Shown here piece after piece: positions 1-4,184 of a stretch of 5,192 bases of DNA. Source of the stretch: a bacterium. Lineage in GTDB: Bacteria; Patescibacteriota; Microgenomatia; UBA1400; PJMF01. Every line of letters starts with the position of its first letter. Positions within the stretch are counted from its first letter, which is position 1. The notes beneath the pieces are model-generated. The model had not been told where the DNA came from. It worked only from the letters and a program-made list of their open reading frames with translations, and made no database searches. The position numbers and the translations under genes were made by a program. Location: contig JAFRKU010000055.1 of the NCBI GenBank assembly GCA_017431585.1, positions 1-5,192 of the forward strand, read 5' to 3'.

Positions 1-128
1 GCCCACATCAAACAAATTAAACCAACCATGACTGGCAAACATTGACTTACCAGTGTTTGGTGTGATGTTTCGAGTCTTTTCCCCACTTGGCGGCCGCCAA
101 AAACCACCACCCCATGCTCAGTCCGCAT
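1..128 (-). CDS. FISUMP-type secreted protein, N-terminal fragment (runs off the window)
   Basis: Reading leftward from an ATG at 128-126, the frame is open to the window edge (42 full codons). It begins MRTEHGVVVFGGRQVGKRLE and continues through a hydrophobic stretch around QCLPVMVGLICLM, i.e. a basic n-region followed by a signal-peptide-like core. Positions 1-128 align without gaps to 3414-3541, the start of the complete FISUMP-domain gene, with start codons in register. About two thirds of the encoded residues are identical. A ribosome binding site AGAAAGGA lies at 140-133, four bases before the ATG, and the same AGAAAGG precedes the second gene. No mature-domain sequence is visible, so the family assignment rests on homology to the neighbouring gene. 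The body could differ, since the repeats may share only the export module. The gene is preceded by a structured leader and a divergent promoter. Confidence 0.72.
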   Translation of the reverse strand, partial: MRTEHGVVVFGGRQVGKRLETSHQTLVSQCLPVMVGLICLMW

Positions 129-287
129 GTTGTCCTTTCTGTTCTAGCCCCACGGAGTGCGCCATAACGAAGGAGCACCTCGAGGGCTCGAACTACTGGC
201 TCAACCAGTTACCTCAAGGTGCTGCTTCACTGGTCGAGCCGAATAGAAACACTGCCCTCAATCAGGGTGTCCTTCTAATGTTCGAGC
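129..287 (-). promoter_or_regulatory. Structured 5' leader RNA of the left FISUMP gene
   Basis: This is the segment between the predicted transcription start (about 287, seven bases after the -10 box at 299-294) and the ATG. Read as minus-strand RNA it holds three long pairings. Stem C pairs 287-280 with 193-186 (8 bp, perfect). Stem B pairs 240-229 with 209-198 (12 bp, one G-U). Stem A pairs 228-213 with 184-169 (15 of 16 pairs, one G-U). B nests in C, while A crosses both, so A and B/C are either a pseudoknot or alternatives. A small CCCT/AGGG hairpin lies between C and B (about 268-254). The 3' arms of C and A are separated by one base, the same arrangement as in the leader at 3542-3733. 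The pairings are seen in the sequence; a regulatory role is inferred. Confidence 0.55.
133..140 (-). promoter_or_regulatory. Ribosome binding site of the left FISUMP gene
   Basis: AGAAAGGA on the minus strand ends four bases before the ATG at 128. The matching AGAAAGG before the second FISUMP gene supports both start choices. It lies outside the long leader stems, so any translational control would have to act indirectly. Confidence 0.6.
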
Positions 288-293
288 AGCCAC

Positions 294-322
294 ATTATAC
301 CACACCCCTTGACAAATTGCAA
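294..322 (-). promoter_or_regulatory. Promoter of the left FISUMP gene (extended -10)
   Basis: On the minus strand there is TTGCAA at 322-317, a 17-base spacer, and a perfect TATAAT at 299-294 preceded by TGG (extended -10, TGnTATAAT). The predicted start is near 287, exactly where leader stem C begins. The same promoter, with the same spacing, stands before the second FISUMP gene. Its -35 region overlaps that of the plus-strand promoter at 309-337. Confidence 0.75.
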
Positions 323-337
323 GCAGCGTGATACAAT
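309..337 (+). promoter_or_regulatory. Divergent plus-strand sigma70-type promoter
   Basis: TTGACA at 309-314, a 17-base spacer, and TACAAT at 332-337 give a near-consensus promoter pointing right, with a start near 345. Its -35 box lies three bases from the opposite-strand -35 box, so the two promoters share a face of DNA and may compete. The equivalent copy at 3754-3782 has a perfect TATAAT. Conservation of both orientations in both copies argues that the divergent arrangement matters. Confidence 0.7.
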
Positions 338-344
338 CAAAGGC

Positions 345-450
345 ATAGTCTCTGGGAACAGTCGCCTTCGTGGATGAGCGTCCTTGAGCGATAGCAATAG
401 AGGTAAAGCAGAGATTATTACAAGAACAAGCTCGCCAGAGCTTTTTCTTT
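345..450 (+). ncRNA. Candidate small RNA, about 105 nt
   Basis: The interval runs from the predicted start of the 309-337 promoter to the U-tract of a terminator and contains no convincing reading frame. The predicted 5' end folds into a 10-bp stem: 345-354 pairs with 409-418 (one G-U). Inside it, 361-365 pairs with 388-392, and a small GGAT/GTCC hairpin with loop GAGC sits at 372-383. The 3' end is the terminator hairpin. A long stem beginning at the predicted first nucleotide is good support for a discrete structured RNA. I do not recognise it as 6S, SRP, tmRNA or RNase P RNA. Promoter, fold and terminator are seen; expression and function are inferred. It overlaps the 3' end of the opposing DUF3800 gene by only two bases. 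Confidence 0.5.
428..450 (+). terminator. Rho-independent terminator, probably bidirectional
   Basis: AAGCTC (428-433), loop GCCA and GAGCTT (438-443) form a 6-bp hairpin running into a T-rich tract at 442-450. It would end the plus-strand small RNA. In the other direction the same hairpin begins a few bases after the DUF3800 stop codon and is followed by GTTCTT, a weaker T-rich tail, so it may serve both converging transcripts. Confidence 0.65.
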
Positions 451-1060
451 ATGGGTACACAATGATTTTTTGTTGATGAGCCAGCAATAATTTATATAGT
501 TCTATTCCGTCAACCTTACTTTGCCAAGCACGGTTAATAACTCCTGCCAATAAATCGCTCACTTGCAGGAGCACCTGTTTGCGACTATCTCCCTGAGTGA
601 AACTTTTAATATTTGTAAATCCGCCATGTAAACTAGCAGTTTTACGCAATTTATTTCTCAAATACTTATTGCCACAATTGTCCGCCACTATCGTTACTTG
701 CTCTAAACTAGTGATATTAGCAAACAAGATCTAGTAAACAAATTGATAAAAAGCCTGCTTATTCTTTAAGTTTTGACGATCACTCACCGACAAACGTGAT
801 TTATCAATTATGACTGCCACATAAGCGAAGTTCATTTTATCAATTGTCTTAATTAATGTTCCACGTTGTTGTTTGGTATTATGAGCAAAATGCCATTCAA
901 AATTTTCCGATACACCCATATTTATTTTCAGTTGTTTTAAAACTGTTTGAAACTGTGACTCGTAATCGTCAGCTATCATCAAAGCTATCAATACAAAAAA
1001 ACGACTGCTCGTAATTTTATTCACCCCAGTATCACCAGACTCATCAATAAATATTTTCAT
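449..1060 (-). pseudogene. DUF3800 protein gene interrupted by an in-frame amber codon
   Basis: The frame starts at ATG 1060 and would encode about 203 residues, a usual DUF3800 length, but codon 110 (733-731) is TAG. The first part (109 residues) begins MKIFIDESGDTG, carrying the family's N-terminal D-E-S-G signature. The part after the stop continues in the same frame and holds the C-terminal signature, QVSDLLAGVINR, so nothing else appears lost. DUF3800 proteins are uncharacterised and common in accessory and defence-associated regions. recR in this window uses TAG as its normal terminator, so genome-wide reassignment of UAG is unlikely. The simplest reading is a recent nonsense mutation. 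Readthrough, a split two-piece protein restarting at TTG 727, or a sequencing error are alternatives. The segment is AT-richer than ychF and recR, suggesting transfer. The promoter gives an almost leaderless mRNA. Confidence 0.8.
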
Positions 1061-1067
1061 TGACCAT

Positions 1068-1076
1068 ATTATACCA
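1068..1076 (-). promoter_or_regulatory. Extended -10 promoter of the DUF3800 gene; leaderless start
   Basis: TGGTATAAT on the minus strand (1076-1068) is followed by exactly seven bases and then the ATG at 1060, so transcription should begin at or next to the start codon. No Shine-Dalgarno sequence precedes the ATG. No good -35 hexamer is seen at 16-18 bases, consistent with an extended -10 promoter. The geometry matches the ychF promoter. Confidence 0.6.
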
Positions 1077-1122
1077 TATCTTTCCCCATCAATTACCGCA
1101 TTTTTTGCGATAATTCAAGTAA

Positions 1123-1185
1123 TTTTCGTCACTTTTGGTCACATTTGCCGCTTTTCGTCATTTTGTCAGTACAATGTCAGTACAA
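1123..1185. repeat. Short repeat array upstream of the DUF3800 promoter
   Basis: Two perfect tandem copies of TGTCAGTACAA occupy 1164-1174 and 1175-1185. To their left are repeats of the type TTTT(C/G)GTCA at 1123-1131, 1133-1141 and 1152-1160, and TTTTGTCA at 1161-1168. Their offsets of 10, 19 and 9 bases are close to whole helical turns, as expected of an operator array, 50-110 bases upstream of the -10 box. No known regulator site is recognised. The rest of the gap 1061-1223 between ychF and DUF3800 holds nothing else convincing; an 8-bp palindrome CTCGCGAG lies just past the ychF stop. Confidence 0.4.
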
Positions 1186-1223
1186 AAGACTCCACATGGA
1201 AATCATTAGCCCTCGCGAGCCGT

Positions 1224-2327
1224 TTACTTACCACCCAACACAAACTCCACCACGTCGCCCTCGCGCATCACGTAGTCGCGCCCTTCCAGCCGGATTTTTC
1301 CCGCCTCGCCGGCCGCTTTCCACCCGCCCAGGTCCACAAAATCTTGAAAATCCACTACTTTCGCCTTGATAAATTGTTTCACAAAATCCGTATGGATCAC
1401 CCCAGCGGCATTGACCGCACTCGTCCCCCGCTTGATCGTCCAGGCACGCACTTCCAGCTCGCCCGCTGTCAGGAAACTTTGCAAACCCAGCGTCTCATAC
1501 GCCACCCGCGCCAGCCGTTCCAGCCCCGACTCCCGCACTCCCATTTCGGCTAAAAATGCCAGTTGTTCCGCCTCTTCCAGTTGCGCCAACTCAGCCTCCA
1601 CCGCCGCGGAGACCACCACTGTTTGCTTTTTATCTACCCCCAGTTTCTCCGCCCACTCGCTAGCCACCGCCTCAGCCCGCGCCAAGTCAGCCTCGTCCAC
1701 ATTCAGCACAAAAATTTCCTTTTTGTGCGTCAGCAAATTCAACTCTTGCGCCAAAGCTTGCGCCGCCCCCCGTTCCTCATCGGACAAATTTTGTATACAA
1801 ACTGAAATATTTTGGCCATTCTCCAATGTTTTTTGAAACTGCTGTATCAAAGCCCATCTCTGTTTGGCTGCCGGCGTCACGCTCCCTTTGGGCGGCACTT
1901 GTCGCCCGATGATCTCCAGATCACTCAATTGCAACTCCGTGCGCACCGTCGCAAAATCTTCCACCGGATCCACCGGTGTATCGCGAATAATATCGGGATT
2001 GGCAAACACCCGCAATACGTGCGCGATCGCACTCGTCGCCTTGATATGCGACAAAAATTTATTCCCCAACCCCTCGCCCTGACTCGCCCCGCGCACCAGT
2101 CCTGCGATATCCACGAATTCAATCGTCACCGGCTTGATCACACTGGTGTGCACAATTGGTGCCAGCCTCGCTAAACGCTCGTCTGGCACACTCGCGATCC
2201 CCACATTCGGCTCAATCGTCGCAAACGGATAATTAGCCGCCAACGCCTGACTCGAGCGCAGCAGCGCGTTAAAAAGTGTAGATTTGCCCACGTTTGGCAG
2301 CCCCACGATCCCAATTGACAGTGACAT
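1224..2327 (-). CDS. ychF: Redox-regulated P-loop ATPase YchF (Obg family)
   Basis: Full-length at 367 residues, the usual YchF size. YchF is a cytoplasmic, ribosome-associated member of the Obg/TRAFAC class that prefers ATP to GTP and has been tied to translation control and stress responses. The protein shows G1 GLPNVGKST (residues 9-17), the switch I segment FATIEPN (about 36-42), G3 DIAGLVRGASQGEGLGN (about 73-89) and the atypical G4 NVDEAD in place of NKxD. That G4 change is the family hallmark behind its ATP preference. The middle helical coiled-coil domain and a C-terminal TGS domain (roughly the last 85 residues, from LQSFLTAGELEVRAWTIKRG) follow. The C-terminus reads EFVLGGK rather than the common FxFNV ending. 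The start is fixed by MSLSIGIVGLPN and by a promoter seven bases upstream, with no Shine-Dalgarno sequence, so the mRNA is probably leaderless. The stop is TAA. It appears to be a single-gene transcript. Confidence 0.97.
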   Translation of the reverse strand: MSLSIGIVGLPNVGKSTLFNALLRSSQALAANYPFATIEPNVGIASVPDERLARLAPIVHTSVIKPVTIEFVDIAGLVRGASQGEGLGNKFLSHIKATSAIAHVLRVFANPDIIRDTPVDPVEDFATVRTELQLSDLEIIGRQVPPKGSVTPAAKQRWALIQQFQKTLENGQNISVCIQNLSDEERGAAQALAQELNLLTHKKEIFVLNVDEADLARAEAVASEWAEKLGVDKKQTVVVSAAVEAELAQLEEAEQLAFLAEMGVRESGLERLARVAYETLGLQSFLTAGELEVRAWTIKRGTSAVNAAGVIHTDFVKQFIKAKVVDFQDFVDLGGWKAAGEAGKIRLEGRDYVMREGDVVEFVLGGK

Positions 2328-2334
2328 ATGATGT

Positions 2335-2343
2335 ATTATACCA
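2335..2343 (-). promoter_or_regulatory. ychF promoter, extended -10, leaderless geometry
   Basis: TGGTATAAT on the minus strand (2343-2335) within GTGTGGTATAAT, followed by seven bases and the ychF ATG at 2327. There is no ribosome binding site between them and no clear -35 hexamer. The same GTGGTATAAT core appears in both FISUMP promoters. Confidence 0.65.
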
Positions 2344-2427
2344 CACTAGTACCCTTGTCTGCCCACCTCAGTCACCAAAAATCATGATCCCAGCGAGCAC
2401 TCAAGTGAAGCCATCCACATCGGCCCT

Positions 2428-2453
2428 GTCGGCCACGACCATTCTGTGCCGAC
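2428..2453 (-). other. Hairpin downstream of the FISUMP gene, possible weak terminator
   Basis: GTCGGCCAC (2428-2436) and GTGCCGAC (2446-2453) pair over 8 bp with one bulge and a 9-base loop, about 40 bases past the FISUMP stop. No T-tract follows on the minus strand, so intrinsic termination is doubtful. The rest of 2344-2491 between the ychF promoter and the FISUMP stop shows nothing further that I can support. Confidence 0.25.
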
Positions 2454-2491
2454 CAGCCACTTCGCAAGGACTAATAGTTACAGCTCATCCT

Positions 2492-3541
2492 TTATTGCTT
2501 GAAACACCGCACCAAAATACCCCAGCTTCTGCCTATATTTCCTTGTGAGAACACATATTCCGAATCTGGACTAGCTATATAAAACGTGTTGTATGTCCGG
2601 TAGGTGGCATCAGTCGAGTGTCCACCAGACGTTGCCCATACAGCCAACTCGCCCTTCCAGCTATATCTTCCTTCCCCAGTCCAATACCCAGTATACCCAC
2701 GATTCTTCCAATTGCCTCCTGGTCGCAAAAACTCCAATAATTCTGCCCTTCCGTTAGATACCTCAATCTTTTCCGCCAGCGCTTTAATGCTATCTGTTGA
2801 TCCAAAAGCTGTAGGTAAATACCACCCCGCCGGGCAAATTCCTTGCCGCGGTTCGCTCGGCTGATAATCAACGCCGTTATACGCACTCTGATCTTGCACC
2901 GCTGCCTGATAATTATAATAATAATCATCATCGCTACTTCTCGCACACGCTCCATACAAATCATTACCTATGGCTCCGTATTCATATCCCATGTTGTTCC
3001 CTGTCCAAGTCCTCAGCCCACAATTACCATACTTGAGATCGTCCGCCATCCAGCAATGTCCATCGCTAAATTTGCGTATCTCGTAGGCCACACCATTCCG
3101 CTTATCCGTCAAGTACCCAATCGCTGTATAATCCGTTCCAGTAGGTGTCGCCACGCTCTCACACATCGCACTCGTCAAAGCCTGCATTGTCGTGATAGTT
3201 GTGCCGCCAATCGTCACTCCAGGTATGATGCATGTCGAAGAAGCCGCATGCCACGCTGTTCCCTCACCGCAAAAGTCGCTTCCTGGCTGACACGCCAGTT
3301 CGTGCCCGCTGATATAATCAGTGCTCCCCACTTTCACGTATTTGCCAAACGGCACATACCCAGTCGGGATAGTGGCCGCTTGCACAGCAAGCGGCCCCCT
3401 GCAAACATCAATCCCCCCCATCAAACAAATTAAACCAACCACGACTGGCAAACATTGACCTACCAGTGTTTTGTTTGATGTTTCGAGTCTTTTCCCCACC
3501 ACAGCGGCGCCAAAAACCGCCCGTCCATGCCTATCCTGCAT
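2492..3541 (-). CDS. Secreted FISUMP-domain (Fibrobacter succinogenes major paralogous domain) protein
   Basis: A 349-residue protein. Residues 1-29 are a basic n-region, 30-44 a hydrophobic core (CLPVVVGLICLMGGI), and the segment near residue 55 (AVQA before ATIP) looks like a signal peptidase I site. The mature part is rich in Gly, Tyr, Asp and Cys and has few Lys, as in many surface proteins. FISUMP features are DKRNGVAYEIRKFSDGHCWM (about 146-165) followed by ADDLKYG, then GICPAGWYLPT (234-244), a WTGEGRYSWKG segment (287-297) and a closing GRSWGILVRCFKQ. The function of the domain is unknown; family members are exported or surface attached. Eleven or so cysteines after the signal peptide suggest disulfides. 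There is no LPXTG, lipobox or C-terminal membrane segment, so it may be released. A Asp3-Tyr3-Asn-Tyr run at 204-211 comes from a trinucleotide-repeat tract. The start is ATG 3541 with AGAAAGG seven bases upstream. A second copy of the gene's 5' end is at 1-128. Confidence 0.85.
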   Translation of the reverse strand: MQDRHGRAVFGAAVVGKRLETSNKTLVGQCLPVVVGLICLMGGIDVCRGPLAVQAATIPTGYVPFGKYVKVGSTDYISGHELACQPGSDFCGEGTAWHAASSTCIIPGVTIGGTTITTMQALTSAMCESVATPTGTDYTAIGYLTDKRNGVAYEIRKFSDGHCWMADDLKYGNCGLRTWTGNNMGYEYGAIGNDLYGACARSSDDDYYYNYQAAVQDQSAYNGVDYQPSEPRQGICPAGWYLPTAFGSTDSIKALAEKIEVSNGRAELLEFLRPGGNWKNRGYTGYWTGEGRYSWKGELAVWATSGGHSTDATYRTYNTFYIASPDSEYVFSQGNIGRSWGILVRCFKQ

Positions 3542-3733
3542 AGTCAGACCTTTCTATTGTGTCTCATCGGTGTCTCGTTACCAATAAACGAGCCACCTCG
3601 CTGGTTAAACAGAAGCGAATGTTTGCTCCTAAAAAGGAACAAAACGCATCTGACGAGATGGCTCGTTTATTTTCCTTTTTTAACTAGCCAAGCCAGCCAA
3701 ATGCTGGCCGTAGCCTCGCTTCCGTTTAACCAG
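3542..3733 (-). promoter_or_regulatory. Structured 5' leader RNA of the FISUMP gene
   Basis: Minus-strand RNA from the predicted start (3732-3733) to the ATG. Stem B pairs 3733-3716 with 3618-3601: 18 pairs, one G-U, beginning at the first transcribed base. Stem A pairs 3671-3654 with 3600-3583: 18 pairs, one G-U. The 3' arms of B and A abut with no gap, and the arms interlace (B, A, B', A'), giving a pseudoknot or mutually exclusive folds. In both stems the single non-Watson-Crick pair is G-U on the minus strand but A-C on the plus strand, which favours the minus strand as the functional RNA. A separate hairpin GCCAGC/GCTGGC lies between the first arms (about 3706-3690), and the A loop can form a local hairpin that competes with B for its 3' arm. 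On the plus strand, stem A followed by T-rich 3671-3681 would resemble a terminator. Confidence 0.6.
3549..3555 (-). promoter_or_regulatory. Ribosome binding site of the FISUMP gene
   Basis: AGAAAGG on the minus strand, seven bases before ATG 3541. It is conserved with the site before the paralogue at 133-140 and fixes the start codon. It lies downstream of the leader stems and is not itself paired in them. Confidence 0.65.
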
Positions 3734-3738
3734 TACCA

Positions 3739-3767
3739 ATTATACCACGCCCCTTGACAAATTGCAA
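3739..3767 (-). promoter_or_regulatory. FISUMP promoter (extended -10)
   Basis: Minus-strand TTGCAA at 3767-3762, 17 bases, then TATAAT at 3744-3739 preceded by TGG. The predicted start at 3732-3733 coincides with the outer end of leader stem B. It is nearly identical to the promoter at 294-322. Confidence 0.75.
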
Positions 3768-3782
3768 GCGATCTGATATAAT
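3754..3782 (+). promoter_or_regulatory. Divergent plus-strand promoter, consensus sigma70 type
   Basis: TTGACA at 3754-3759, a 17-base spacer, and TATAAT at 3777-3782 match the consensus exactly. Transcription would run right from about 3789-3790 into the hairpin at 3815-3836 and then antisense to the MazF remnant. No gene lies on the plus strand downstream, so the product would be a short RNA or an antisense transcript. It is the counterpart of the promoter at 309-337 that precedes the candidate small RNA. Confidence 0.7.
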
Positions 3783-3814
3783 CAAGCACATATTATCGGG
3801 GATATTCCCGTCCA

Positions 3815-3836
3815 CCCCTCTTGGCAACAAGAGGGG
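3815..3836. other. Strong hairpin between the divergent promoter and the MazF remnant
   Basis: A perfect 9-bp stem, CCCCTCTTG (3815-3823) and CAAGAGGGG (3828-3836), is closed by a GCAA loop on the plus strand, which is a GNRA tetraloop. The plus-strand flank AAATTATTTAT is only moderately T-rich, and the minus-strand flank has no T-tract. It could end a roughly 50-nt plus-strand transcript, protect the 3' end of the MazF-remnant mRNA, or be part of a structured RNA. A smaller CGGG/CCCG hairpin at about 3797-3810 precedes it. Confidence 0.5.
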
Positions 3837-3839
3837 AAA

Positions 3840-4064
3840 TTATTTATACAAAGCCAAAAATCCTTGTTTAATCAGCATAAAATCGTGTTCATCAATTTCT
3901 CCCATTTTAGCATGCAAACGCGCCACACTCACACATCTTATCTGCGACAATACTGCTACTGACTGTTTAGCATGAAATGAAAATGATACATACCAAGGGC
4001 CATGCTTATTCACGCTAGTTAACGGCACCGCCAAAAACCAACTGCCGATTTGTACACATTTCGT
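3840..4064 (-). pseudogene. MazF/PemK-family toxin, C-terminal remnant
   Basis: An open frame of 74 codons from just after a TAG (4067-4065) to TAA (3842-3840). It reads GSWFLAVPLTS, a central GPWYVSF strand, SVAVLSQIRCVSVARL and GEIDEHDFMLIKQGFLALYK. This order (PLTS strand, S-V-A-x-L-S-Q-I-R segment, R-L-x-x-K-x-G, terminal helix) is the C-terminal two thirds of MazF-type endoribonucleases. The N-terminal half, with the conserved G-D-I/E-I-W start and R-P-V-L strand, is absent upstream: the same frame meets stops at 4067-4065 and 4115-4113, and the DNA there is AT-rich repeat. The only possible start inside is TTG 4034, without a convincing ribosome binding site, and no antitoxin gene is present. 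It is most likely a decayed toxin. The family call is by eye from motif order. Confidence 0.6.
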
Positions 4065-4102
4065 CTACATCAATTGTACATATTTTATGCTCATTTTGTA
4101 CA
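4051..4102. repeat. Repeated TGTACA palindromes in an AT-rich spacer
   Basis: The palindrome TGTACA occurs at 4051-4056, 4075-4080 and 4097-4102, 24 and 22 bases apart, each in an A/T-rich context resembling (A)AAT-x-TGTACA-AA. A weaker copy, AGTACA, is at 4165-4170. The roughly two-turn spacing suggests either decayed tandem repeats or an operator array. The interval 4065-4184 between the MazF remnant and recR otherwise shows no gene or clear terminator for recR. Confidence 0.4.
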
Positions 4103-4184
4103 CAAAATTTACTCAGTTTTTACACTCTAAAATTTATTCTTCCACCAATCAATCTTCGCACTTTAGTACAAATTTTATCTACAC

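Noticed and set aside
53..331. A 92-residue plus-strand frame across the left leader.
   Set aside because: It overlaps the FISUMP start, the structured leader and the promoter boxes, and shows no family features.
1366..1836. A 156-residue open frame on the plus strand, with several other long plus-strand frames across 1344-2174.
   Set aside because: They lie wholly antisense to ychF, whose motifs are unambiguous, and the composition (Ser/Arg/Pro-rich) is typical of a mirrored GC-biased gene.
2843..3433. A 196-residue plus-strand frame opposite the FISUMP gene.
   Set aside because: It is antisense to a gene with signal peptide and domain motifs, has low-complexity Ile runs from the trinucleotide tract, and has no ribosome binding site.
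3583..3681. Plus-strand intrinsic terminator formed by stem A and its T-rich tail.
   Set aside because: There is no gene or promoter reading into it from the left on the plus strand, only the left copy of the unit lacks the T-tract, and the G-U pattern favours the minus strand. Kept as a note in the leader entry.
3583..3733. Integron attC-like site, because GTTAAAC and GTTTAAC occur in the inverted repeat.
   Set aside because: The core-like heptamers are in the wrong order for attC on either strand, and no integrase or cassette structure is present.
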